The position numbers and the translations under genes are program-made. From positions 1 through 38,251 of the forward strand of contig JAFRHS010000057.1 in the NCBI GenBank assembly GCA_017433225.1: a stretch of DNA of 38,251 nt, written 5' to 3'. This DNA is from Clostridia bacterium. Lineage in GTDB: Bacteria > Bacillota > Clostridia > Oscillospirales > Acutalibacteraceae. The notes beneath the pieces were generated by a model that saw only the letters and a list, made by a program, of their open reading frames with translations, ran no database searches and had not been told where the DNA came from. Of this stretch, positions 1-6,523 are shown in pieces (the first letter of the stretch is position 1; the number at the start of each line of letters is the position of its first letter).

Positions 1-41
1 AGTGTTTCATCTCGATTTGTAGTAAAATCATTAAGAGTCAT
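1..41 (-). CDS. 5' end of an unidentified gene (partial)
   Basis: Only the first 13 codons are inside the window, reading off its left edge (MTLNDFTTNRDET). The start is supported by a GGAGG at 50-54, eight bases upstream of the ATG, and by a TATAAT -10 box at 79-84. The product cannot be identified from so few residues. Confidence 0.6.
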   Translation of the reverse strand, partial: MTLNDFTTNRDET

Positions 42-78
42 GTGCGAAACCTCCAGTCATGTTTTTGTGGTTATTAAC

Positions 79-108
79 ATTATACCTGAAGGTGGAGCCC
101 ATGGCTCC
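79..108 (-). promoter_or_regulatory. Probable promoter with palindromic site upstream of the leftward gene
   Basis: A perfect TATAAT -10 box lies at 79-84 on the minus strand. No good -35 box is seen. Instead a 15-base palindrome, GGAGCCCATGGCTCC (94-108), covers about -22 to -36, where an activator or repressor could act. On the plus strand the same palindrome is followed by TTTTTGTTTTT and would look like an intrinsic terminator, but no plus-strand gene precedes it. Confidence 0.4.
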
Positions 109-155
109 TTTTTGTTTTTACACCATTATATGGACGCTACCAATTCTCTCTATTT

Positions 156-641
156 TTTACCGCCTATTTCTGCAAATCGGGAGAATAGGCGGTAAACTTG
201 CTTTCTCACGCCAAAAAGCGCCCTCAATCTTACCGCCTGTTTCTGCAAAAACGGGAGAATAGGCGGTAAAATCAGAGCCCAAGAAAGGAACTCGTGCAAA
301 AGACCGCTGGTCGGGGCAAAAAGCGGGAGGACAGGCGGTCTTTTTTGTGGCAAAAATAGGCGCTTTTCTGGAAAAGACCGCCGGTCGGGGCAATAAACGG
401 GCAAGCAGGCGGTCTTTTTTGCTAGACGGAAAGTCGAGTCAATGAGACAAGACCGCCGGTCAGGGCGCAATAAGGGGGTACCGGCGGTCTTTCAGAGAAT
501 CCAGAGTTTAAACGGGCAAAAAAAGACCGCCGGTGGCAGGAAAAAGAGTGCTGACCGGCGGTCTTTGAGGGAGTCCAGAGTTAAAACGGACGAAAAAAGA
601 CCGCCGGTGGCAGGGAAAAGAGTGCTGACCGGCGGTCTTTT
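156..641. repeat. Tandem array of seven related hairpins
   Basis: This stretch has no convincing gene. It holds seven inverted repeats in a row: arms 156-168/184-196, 230-241/258-269, 298-308/334-344, 372-382/408-418, 449-460/480-491, 522-534/554-566 and 595-608/628-641. Each has an 11-14 bp stem. The first two share a TTTACCGCC..GGCGGTAAA stem; the other five share AAAGACCGCC..GGCGGTCTTT. Most are flanked by A-runs on the left and T-runs on the right, so each resembles a bidirectional intrinsic terminator. The last lies 14 bases past the stop codon of the MBL-fold hydrolase gene and could end its transcript; one terminator would suffice, so the copy number is unexplained. The unit is about 45-75 bp and the copies diverge stepwise, as in an array grown by local duplication. 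Confidence 0.9.
494..640. repeat. Two ~74-bp direct repeat units within the hairpin array
   Basis: Positions 494-566 and 568-640 align almost base for base, including the non-palindromic spacer (TCCAGAGTT.AAACGG) and the loop (GGCAGG.AAAAGAGTGCTG). This is a recent tandem duplication of one hairpin plus its spacer. Confidence 0.85.
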
Positions 642-654
642 GGCTTGTTGGGTG

Positions 655-1308
655 TTAGAAGTTCAGTTTGAAGACGACCCGGGTGCCTTCGTCGACGAGT
701 TTCGCGAAGGCCTCACCGTCCGTCTGGTTGCCGACGACCGAGCCGTAATGCGTCGGGATGACGATCTCCGGCGCCATCTCGTTCGTGAGGTCGGCGGCCT
801 CTTCGGGCGTCATCGTGTAGGTGCCGCCGACAGGGATGAGCGCGATGTCCGCGGAGACGTCGCGGGCGTCGTCGGTATCGTCGGTGTCGCCCGCCACATA
901 GAGGCGTAAATCGCCCAGGTGGAAGACATAGCCGCACCAGCCGGCATCCTCGGGGTGGAAGTCCTTGTCGATGTTGTAAGACGGGATGGTGTCGACCTCC
1001 ATGGGGCCGTCCTCGTAGAATTCGTTCGGGACGACGGGCAGGATGTCATGGTCCCCGACGACCGCCTTCACCTTCCCCTCCATGGGAGCCGGGCACACGA
1101 ACAACGTGTACTCGTTCATGATGTTCATGAGGGACTCCGGGTCGAAGTGGTCAAAGTGGTCATGGGTCAGCAGAACGAAGCCTGCGTCGTGCGTTTCGTC
1201 GGTGATCTGAAACGGGTCCACATAGTAGACTTCGCCGTCCCATTCAAAGCGAACACTGCTCTGAGTGTTCACGGTGATGCTGTCTAACAGTTGCTGGATA
1301 TCGGTCAT
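655..1308 (-). CDS. MBL-fold metal-dependent hydrolase (UlaG-like)
   Basis: A 217-residue cytosolic metallo-beta-lactamase-fold hydrolase. The metal-binding motif THDHFDH is at residues 48-54 (H49, H51, D53, H54), with further ligands plausible at D141 (AGDTD) and H187 (PTHYGS). The short length and late HYG histidine fit the UlaG / YtkL-type 'MBL fold metallo-hydrolase' group, whose substrates are mostly unknown; no sugar-lactonase role can be claimed here. The start has GGAGG at 1317-1321. The gene is monocistronic, with its own TTGACC-18-TACAAT promoter overlapping that of the divergent CoA-transferase, and its 3' end runs into the hairpin array. Confidence 0.85.
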   Translation of the reverse strand: MTDIQQLLDSITVNTQSSVRFEWDGEVYYVDPFQITDETHDAGFVLLTHDHFDHFDPESLMNIMNEYTLFVCPAPMEGKVKAVVGDHDILPVVPNEFYEDGPMEVDTIPSYNIDKDFHPEDAGWCGYVFHLGDLRLYVAGDTDDTDDARDVSADIALIPVGGTYTMTPEEAADLTNEMAPEIVIPTHYGSVVGNQTDGEAFAKLVDEGTRVVFKLNF

Positions 1309-1346
1309 TTCGAGTTCCTCCTTCAGTGCGGGATCCTTACATCAAT

Positions 1347-1396
1347 ATTGTACAGGGAAAACTTAGTTGCGGTCAATCGCCCATTTATGGTAATAT
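1347..1396. promoter_or_regulatory. Overlapping divergent promoters (MBL hydrolase / CoA-transferase)
   Basis: Minus strand: TTGACC (1371-1376), 18-base spacer, TACAAT (1347-1352). Plus strand: TTGCGG (1367-1372), 18-base spacer, TAATAT (1391-1396). The two -35 boxes share bases 1371-1372, so one polymerase probably excludes the other and the two genes may be expressed reciprocally. Confidence 0.7.
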
Positions 1397-1429
1397 TATA
1401 GGCCAAACCACCAGAAAGGGTCTGGAGAA

Positions 1430-2947
1430 ATGTATGAAATCATGAGCGCAGACGAAGCCATCCGCCTCATCCGGGACGGCGACTGCATCTGCGTCAACTC
1501 CTTTGTCGGCATCGAGAGCCCCGTGGAACTGCACGAGGCGATCTTCCGCCGCTATCAGAAAATGCAATCTCCGAGCCATCTCACCATGGTCTCGAGCGCC
1601 GGCTTCGGCGTCTGGGACGAGGAGAGATGTGCCGAAGGGTATATCAAAGCCGGCGCGGTCGACCGCATCATCTGCGGCCACTTCGGCGCCATGCTGAGCA
1701 CCAAGAAACTGGTCCTGCAGGACCGGTTCGAAGCCTATAACCTGCCGCTCGGCTGCATCTCGCATGCCATCCGTGCGCAGGCCAGCGGTCTGCCCGGTGC
1801 GCTCTCCAAAGTCGGCCTCGACGTCTTCGTCGACCCGCGCAACGAGGGGCCCGGCATCAACCAGCTGTCCATCGACGACTCGTTTGTCTCCGTCGTCGAA
1901 GTGGAAGGCGAAGAGTACCTTTACTACAAGCTTCCGAAACTGACGGTCGCCCTCATCAAGGGCACCTCGGCAGACCGGAAGGGCAACATCACGTTTGACG
2001 ACCAGTACATGTCCGGAGACGCGCTCTCCATCTGCCAGGCCGTCAAGTCCAACAACGGCAAGGTCATCGTCCAGGTCGATCGCCTTTCCGATGTCCCCTC
2101 CCGTCCCCGAAACGCCGTTATTCCCGGCTGTCTCGTCGACGCCATCGTCGTCTGCGAGCCGGAGGAACGTCCGGAGTCCTATGTCGCCCTGACCGGTTCT
2201 TTTGAGATCCCCTACAAGGACTGGGCCGACTGGAACGACAAGATCGACGCCTCTTCCGAAACCACCAAAGCCGACAACGCTGCCGCGAAGATCATCGGCC
2301 GCCGCGCGTGCAAAGAGCTGCGGGTCGATGACATCGTCAACATCGGCATCGGCATGCCGGAAGCGGTCTCCCGCTACGCGCGAAAGACCGGCATCCTCGA
2401 CAAGATCACCCTGACGGTCGAGTCCGGCGGCATCGGCGGCTTCCCGGTCTCCGGCGAAGCGTTCGGCGCCATGATCGGCGCGGCCTCCGTCTACGACATG
2501 GCCAACCAGTTCGACCTCTACGACAACGGCGGCCTCGACATCTGCTTCATGGGCGCCTATGAAGTCGACAAGGAAGGCAACGTCAATGCCCACCGCGGCC
2601 CCGGCGCGTATGCCGGCATCGGCGGGTTCTGCAACATCGCCTCCAACACGCCGACCGTCGTCTTCTGCATGACCTTCAACACGAAGGGTCTGAAAGTCGG
2701 TTACAACAAGGGCACCGTCACCATCGAGAAGGAAGGTTCCATCCCGAAGTTCGTCGACAAGGTCCGCAGCGTCAGCTTCTCCGCGAAGCGTGCCATCCAG
2801 AACGGCCAGAAAGTCCTGTACGTCACGGAGCGCGGCGTCTTCCGTCTGACCCCGAACGGACTTCGACTCATCGAAGTCTACCCGGGCATCGACCGGGACA
2901 AGGACATCCTCGAACAGCTGCCCTTCCCCATCATCTACAAGCAGTAA
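1430..2947 (+). CDS. Acyl-CoA:acetate/3-ketoacid CoA-transferase (YdiF/propionate CoA-transferase type)
   Basis: A 505-residue class I CoA-transferase with alpha and beta halves fused, as in E. coli YdiF and clostridial propionate CoA-transferase. Such enzymes move CoA between acetyl-CoA or other acyl-CoAs and short-chain acids in fermentation. The likely catalytic glutamate is E331 in VESGGIGGFP, which matches the SENG-type motif that forms the glutamyl-CoA thioester. The N-terminal half carries the GhFGaM..K motif region near residue 85. Start: ATG 1430 with AAAGGG at 1415-1420; a second in-frame ATG at 1442 is an alternative. The gene is alone on the plus strand and is closed by a strong hairpin at 2975-3004. 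Substrate range cannot be read from sequence. Confidence 0.9.
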   Translation: MYEIMSADEAIRLIRDGDCICVNSFVGIESPVELHEAIFRRYQKMQSPSHLTMVSSAGFGVWDEERCAEGYIKAGAVDRIICGHFGAMLSTKKLVLQDRFEAYNLPLGCISHAIRAQASGLPGALSKVGLDVFVDPRNEGPGINQLSIDDSFVSVVEVEGEEYLYYKLPKLTVALIKGTSADRKGNITFDDQYMSGDALSICQAVKSNNGKVIVQVDRLSDVPSRPRNAVIPGCLVDAIVVCEPEERPESYVALTGSFEIPYKDWADWNDKIDASSETTKADNAAAKIIGRRACKELRVDDIVNIGIGMPEAVSRYARKTGILDKITLTVESGGIGGFPVSGEAFGAMIGAASVYDMANQFDLYDNGGLDICFMGAYEVDKEGNVNAHRGPGAYAGIGGFCNIASNTPTVVFCMTFNTKGLKVGYNKGTVTIEKEGSIPKFVDKVRSVSFSAKRAIQNGQKVLYVTERGVFRLTPNGLRLIEVYPGIDRDKDILEQLPFPIIYKQ

Positions 2948-2974
2948 GGCTTGGAACAAAACAACACAAAGCAC

Positions 2975-3004
2975 AACAGGCTGACTCGAATGAGTCAGCC
3001 TGTT
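2975..3004 (+). terminator. Intrinsic terminator of the CoA-transferase gene
   Basis: Thirteen-bp perfect stem (2975-2987 / 2992-3004) with loop GAAT, then TTTGATTTT. The central 22 bases are the exact reverse complement of the hairpin at 19273-19294. Confidence 0.85.
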
Positions 3005-3012
3005 TGATTTTA

Positions 3013-4353
3013 TCAGGTTTCCCGGGGTTGCAGCTTCATGGTCTTTGCCAGTGTCAGGGTCAGGATGCCGGAGGCAAGGCCGGCGACGGTCGGCATGAGC
3101 CAGACGCCGTTGAGCCCGAAAATGCCGGTCAGGACGAACAGGAAGAATACCGGGAACGCCACTGTGCCAAACACAGACACCACGATGGAACGGTTCGGCT
3201 GGTCGAGCGCCGTGAAGTACGAAGAGAAACACATGTCGATCCACCCGACGAGATACGAGAACGCGAAGATTCTGACCGCAGTCACGCTCATCGCCAGTAG
3301 TTCCGTGTCTCCGGGCTTCACGAAGATCCGCGCGGCGTACGGCCCGACGATCAGCATGAACAGGAACGCCACGAGGGACGTTGTCACGGTGGCCGCCAGC
3401 ACCCGTTTGAAGATGGCCTTCATGCGGTCGTGCAGCCCTGCGCCGTAGCAGTAACTGATGGCCGGCTGTAGAGAGTCGGTGATGCCGAAGTTCAGCATCC
3501 CGATGATCTGGTCCACATACATGACGATCGAGAACGCCGCGACGGCTGTGGTCCCGCCGAAGTTCAGGAGGAACAGGTTCAGGACGACACTCATGATGGA
3601 CGCCGCGATGTTGCTGAAGAATTCACTGGCACCGTTCCAGGCGATGTGCACAAACTGCTTGAACGGGATGCTCTTCCGCGTGTAATACACGTCCATCTTC
3701 TTCCCGAGGAACATGAGGAGCGTCGTGACGGAGCCAAAGGCGATGGAAATACAGCTGCCGATCGCCGCGCCGAGCACACCCTTGTGCAGGACGATGATGA
3801 ACAGGAAGTTCAGTGCCACGTTCAGGACCTGCGACACAATGTTGATGATCATGCTCTCTTTCTGCTTCCCGCAGACACGCAGGTAGTTGTCCGTGGCGAA
3901 GTACATGGGGATCAGCGGGCCGAAGACCGCAAAGACCTTCAGGTAAATGGTACTCAGGCGGATCGCCTCTGCTGTGGCACCCGGGGCGATCAACGTGACG
4001 AAGGGCTTCGCCAGGAAGAACCCGAGCACTCCGATGACCGTGGAAAACGCCAAAATGAATTTGATGGAGAACGAGAAGACCGCGGACGCCTCTTCCCGCT
4101 TCTGTTTCCCCAGAAGCATGGAGATGTTGACCGACGCGCCGGTGGCGATCATGTTGGAGATCGCCTCGACGATCATGATGATGGGCATGATGAGGTTGAT
4201 CGCCGCAAGGGCATCGGACCCGAGGAACCGGCCGACGAAGATGCCGTCGACCACGGAGTAAAGCGCGCCGAACACAGAGGTGACGACGGCAGGCACCGCG
4301 CACTTGAAGAAGAGCTTCGTCGGCGGCAGGGTGGCGAACATTTCAGATTGCAT
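3013..4353 (-). CDS. MATE-family multidrug/toxic-compound exporter (MepA-like)
   Basis: About 446 residues with roughly twelve hydrophobic segments in two halves. The N-terminal half has the MATE/NorM pattern (PAVVTSVFGALYSVVDGIFVG, then G.DALAAINLIMPI). MATE exporters sit in the cytoplasmic membrane and use a Na+ or H+ gradient to expel organic cations. An in-frame TTG exists at 4374, but ATG 4353 is the better start because AAAGGGG (4365-4371) lies 11 bases before it. The gene is preceded by a structured leader with an intrinsic terminator (4373-4416), so its expression is probably controlled by transcription attenuation. Leader and exporter together suggest ligand-induced export; guanidinium is the leading candidate. 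Confidence 0.9.
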   Translation of the reverse strand: MQSEMFATLPPTKLFFKCAVPAVVTSVFGALYSVVDGIFVGRFLGSDALAAINLIMPIIMIVEAISNMIATGASVNISMLLGKQKREEASAVFSFSIKFILAFSTVIGVLGFFLAKPFVTLIAPGATAEAIRLSTIYLKVFAVFGPLIPMYFATDNYLRVCGKQKESMIINIVSQVLNVALNFLFIIVLHKGVLGAAIGSCISIAFGSVTTLLMFLGKKMDVYYTRKSIPFKQFVHIAWNGASEFFSNIAASIMSVVLNLFLLNFGGTTAVAAFSIVMYVDQIIGMLNFGITDSLQPAISYCYGAGLHDRMKAIFKRVLAATVTTSLVAFLFMLIVGPYAARIFVKPGDTELLAMSVTAVRIFAFSYLVGWIDMCFSSYFTALDQPNRSIVVSVFGTVAFPVFFLFVLTGIFGLNGVWLMPTVAGLASGILTLTLAKTMKLQPRET

Positions 4354-4372
4354 GACACAGAGGACCCCTTTC

Positions 4373-4416
4373 AAAAAAATAAGCCCGGCTATTGCGTAAA
4401 AACGTAATAACCGAGC
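4373..4416 (-). terminator. Leader terminator before the MATE gene (expression platform)
   Basis: Stem 4383-4396 / 4403-4416, loop of six, then seven U (4373-4379). Two of the pairs are G-U only when read as minus-strand RNA and would be C-A mismatches on the other strand, which shows the minus-strand transcript is the functional one. It ends immediately before the AAAGGGG of the MATE gene. Confidence 0.85.
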
Positions 4417-4517
4417 GCACTCGACACCTTATCTGGCAGGCGGCCTGCAGACGTTTCCGTCTACGATCCCCTGTGCTACGGCACACTGCCCTCCGGTGAC
4501 TGTATTTCTTTTTCAAC
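4373..4517 (-). ncRNA. Structured 5' leader of the MATE gene: riboswitch candidate, possibly guanidine-IV (mepA motif)
   Basis: The 145-base leader between a sigma-A-type promoter and the MATE gene folds into several hairpins on the minus strand: GTGC-CGTA-GCAC, AGACG-GAAA-CGTCT, GCAGG-CCG-CCTGC, with ACCGGAGGGCAG and CACAGGGGA as likely conserved loop or linker sequence. It ends in a classic terminator directly before the ribosome binding site. Guanidine-IV ('mepA motif') riboswitches are known to precede MATE genes in Clostridia and to act as transcriptional on-switches, so position and architecture fit. I match the class by context and partial memory of its consensus, not by a covariance search. 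Confidence 0.55.
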
Positions 4518-4523
4518 GAGGAA

Positions 4524-4552
4524 ACGATAACACTATCTTTCCGAAATGTCAA
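4524..4552 (-). promoter_or_regulatory. Promoter of the MATE leader
   Basis: TTGACA (4547-4552), 17-base spacer, TATCGT (4524-4529) on the minus strand, putting the transcript start near 4517. The perfect -35 implies constitutive initiation, with control left to the leader. Confidence 0.7.
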
Positions 4553-4581
4553 CGCTGTTTTTTCGTACTTCGCCAAAACAG

Positions 4582-5058
4582 TTACAGGCTTTCCACCCAG
4601 GCTTTCAGGGTGTCTTCGGAAGCGTCGCGGGAGAAGACTTTCGCGCCGGAAACCGTTGTGCCGGCGTTCAGGTACGGCTCCAGTTTCTCGGCGGTCCGGC
4701 CGATGTCGCTGCCGCCGGACGTGGCGAACAGGCCGATCGTCTTGCCGGCAAGGTCGTACTGCTTCACGAAGGTCTTGATGATCATCGGAGCGTTGTAGTA
4801 CCAGATCGGGAAGCCGATGAGGACCGTATCGTAGTCCGCCATGTTGTCGACGGTACCGGCGATCGGCACGTCTCTCCTGGCGACCTGCTCCCGGTTGCAC
4901 CGAGCCAGCGGGTTGCTGTACGTGAGGTCTGCTTTGGAGTAGGGTTTCTTCGGGACGATCTCAAAGAGGTCCGCGCCGGTGGCCGCGGCAAGGGTCCCGG
5001 CCAGCGCCTTCGTCGAACCGGACTCAGCGCTGAAAAATGCGACCAGTGTTTTGCTCAT
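4582..5058 (-). CDS. Flavodoxin-like FMN protein
   Basis: A 158-residue single-domain flavodoxin of the NADPH-quinone/flavodoxin type that often accompanies aldo/keto reductases in anaerobes. The phosphate-binding loop is FSAESGSTKALA at residues 9-20; later FMN-contact regions are GFPIWYYNAP and ATSGGSDIG. It would be a soluble one- or two-electron carrier or a small reductase. GAAAGGA lies seven bases before the start. It follows the glutaredoxin gene by 16 bases and is the last gene of the serine hydrolase / glutaredoxin / flavodoxin operon. It is distinct from the MATE gene, which has its own promoter. Confidence 0.85.
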   Translation of the reverse strand: MSKTLVAFFSAESGSTKALAGTLAAATGADLFEIVPKKPYSKADLTYSNPLARCNREQVARRDVPIAGTVDNMADYDTVLIGFPIWYYNAPMIIKTFVKQYDLAGKTIGLFATSGGSDIGRTAEKLEPYLNAGTTVSGAKVFSRDASEDTLKAWVESL

Positions 5059-5074
5059 AGTGGTGTCCTTTCTG

Positions 5075-5314
5075 TCACACCTGCGGGTGTGCTTTCAGCC
5101 AGTCGATGATGTCGAGGCTCTCATACATCGGTTCCCCGTCGATGAACAGACACGGGACCTGTTCCATGCCGCCCACTTCGATGAGCCGCTGACGGTCCTC
5201 CGCGTTCTTGTGGATGTTGTGCAGCTCGACATCCGTCCGGCCGCTCTCGTCCAGGTAATTCAGCACGCGTCTGCAAAACGGGCAGGTATCAAACATATAC
5301 AGTTCCAGTTTCAT
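5075..5314 (-). CDS. Glutaredoxin-family thiol reductase
   Basis: A 79-residue thioredoxin-fold protein with active site CPFC at residues 11-14, a cis-proline region QVPCLFIDG and a C-terminal helix SLDIIDWLK. This is the GrxC/GST-N type that reduces disulfides or glutathione-like mixed disulfides in the cytosol. The frame stays open to 5353, but ATG 5314 is preferred because GGAGG (5321-5325) sits six bases upstream and the domain starts there. It is co-transcribed with the upstream serine hydrolase and the downstream flavodoxin, suggesting a small thiol/flavin redox operon. Confidence 0.88.
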   Translation of the reverse strand: MKLELYMFDTCPFCRRVLNYLDESGRTDVELHNIHKNAEDRQRLIEVGGMEQVPCLFIDGEPMYESLDIIDWLKAHPQV

Positions 5315-5349
5315 AGGGTTCCTCCTGTTCTGAAATACGTTTTGGCGAT

Positions 5350-6342
5350 TCACTTCAGGTTTCTCAGAATGCTGAACCCGATGTCCTCCGCGGGCACGAG
5401 TCCGTAGTTCACGCCGACGAACACGGCGTTGCCGGTCTCCCGGTTCAGGCCGAGCCAGCCGCTGAAGGAGCCCGCGGAGCCGGTGTGCCAGCTGATCGGG
5501 TCTTTCCTGTCGAGCCGCCAGGCCAGGCCGCTGTCAGATTTCTTGTCGATCTCGCCGAACTTCTCGTGGCAAACGGCCGCATACGGCATAGAGCCGTCCA
5601 GGTTCAGCTGGGCAAATCGAAGCATGTCGGACGCGGTGGAATTCAGAGCACCCGCCGGTGCGATGATGTCCGTCTTCTCCCACTGCCAGCACTTACAGGG
5701 CTGGTCCTTCTTGTCGTAACCAACGGTGTCGATATTCCCGAGGAACGTGTTCTTAAGGCCCAGTTCGTCCTGGATGTACTTCGTGATGCCGTCCCAGAAC
5801 CCATCGCCCGAGGCCTGTCCGACGATGTACCCGAGGACACTCATGCCGAAGTTCGAATAGTTGAACTTGTACACCTTGTCCTTCAGTTTCGCTTTCTTCA
5901 GGATGTCGAGCATCTTCTCCTCATCCAGCTTTCCGCGGAAGGGGTTCACATGCAGAAGGCCATTCTCCCCGTTCATGTTCATGAACATGGGGAGTGCGGT
6001 GAGCGTCGTGTAGGGTTCCAGTGCAAAACCGGAAGTGTGTGTCGCGAGGCGCTCGAGGTTCGGGTAGTACCGGTCCGGCAGCCCGGGAATGTACTCATTG
6101 ATGGGCGTCGTGAGGTCGAGTTTCCCCTCCGCGATGTACTTCGCCATCCAGCTCGTCGTGAACGGCTTGCAGATGGATCCCACCGCATAGACGACTTCCG
6201 GGCCCTCGACGACCTTGTGGTCCGGGCCCCAGTGCACGACTTCGGTCTCGCCGTCCTTCAAAATGCCGACGGTCAGCTCAATGTGCTCCCGACCCCTGTA
6301 AAGGTCTTTGATGAGTTTCTTCGACTTGCGGTCCAGTTTCAT
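5350..6342 (-). CDS. Serine hydrolase of the beta-lactamase / PBP4* family
   Basis: A 330-residue class C beta-lactamase-fold hydrolase. Catalytic motifs: S56-I-C-K59 (SxxK), Y162-S-N164 (YxN) and H286-T-G288 (in place of KTG). No signal peptide is visible, so it is probably cytosolic and acts as an esterase or peptidase rather than a true beta-lactamase. A longer in-frame start at 6426 would run through a terminator hairpin; ATG 6342 with AGGAAGGAG eight bases upstream is the likely start. Its promoter (TTTACG-17-TACAAT, 6383-6411) overlaps the terminator of the preceding operon. The stop codon is part of the recurring TGAATCGCC motif. Confidence 0.85.
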   Translation of the reverse strand: MKLDRKSKKLIKDLYRGREHIELTVGILKDGETEVVHWGPDHKVVEGPEVVYAVGSICKPFTTSWMAKYIAEGKLDLTTPINEYIPGLPDRYYPNLERLATHTSGFALEPYTTLTALPMFMNMNGENGLLHVNPFRGKLDEEKMLDILKKAKLKDKVYKFNYSNFGMSVLGYIVGQASGDGFWDGITKYIQDELGLKNTFLGNIDTVGYDKKDQPCKCWQWEKTDIIAPAGALNSTASDMLRFAQLNLDGSMPYAAVCHEKFGEIDKKSDSGLAWRLDRKDPISWHTGSAGSFSGWLGLNRETGNAVFVGVNYGLVPAEDIGFSILRNLK

Positions 6343-6382
6343 AAGCGTGGCTCCTTCCTGCAGGGGCTTACTGTCCGCCTTC

Positions 6383-6411
6383 ATTGTACCCAGAAAAAGC
6401 AGCCCCGTAAA
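6383..6411 (-). promoter_or_regulatory. Promoter of the serine hydrolase operon, embedded in a terminator
   Basis: TTTACG (6406-6411), 17-base spacer, TACAAT (6383-6388) on the minus strand. The -35 box lies in the loop of the terminator hairpin at 6395-6423. Confidence 0.55.
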
Positions 6412-6423
6412 GGAGCTGCTTTT
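6395..6423 (-). terminator. Terminator downstream of hcp
   Basis: Stem-loop AAAAGCAGC..GCTGCTTTT followed on the minus strand by a five-T run. All 29 bases are identical to the hairpin at 9740-9768, part of a longer duplicated block. Confidence 0.85.
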
Positions 6424-6441
6424 CATTTGGTATTTCGCGAT

Positions 6442-6513
6442 TTATTTACGTACGAACTTGTCGTCTCCGACCGGTGCGCCGACTTCGGACTTGCAGTTGT
6501 ATTTTTGAAGCAT
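6442..6513 (-). pseudogene. 3' fragment of an ABM-type monooxygenase gene
   Basis: A 23-codon frame ending in EVGAPVGDDKFVRK matches the C-terminus of the intact ABM-domain protein at 9787-10119 (EAGAPAGDDKFIRE). The DNA match continues past the stop codon through the ATCGC motif into the identical terminator. It starts 10 bases after the hcp stop, has no ribosome binding site and lacks the catalytic part of the domain. It is a remnant left by a duplication or by insertion of the hcp cassette. Confidence 0.8.
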
Positions 6514-6523
6514 ACCCTGTTTC

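Noticed and set aside
156-641. CRISPR array
   Set aside because: Repeats are palindromes of varying sequence, spacers are partly homologous to each other, unit length is uneven, and no cas gene is nearby.
1385-3244. Long minus-strand reading frame (619 codons) across the CoA-transferase gene
   Set aside because: Codon-shadow of a high-GC gene: no RBS, low-complexity Asp/Val-rich translation and no recognisable domain.
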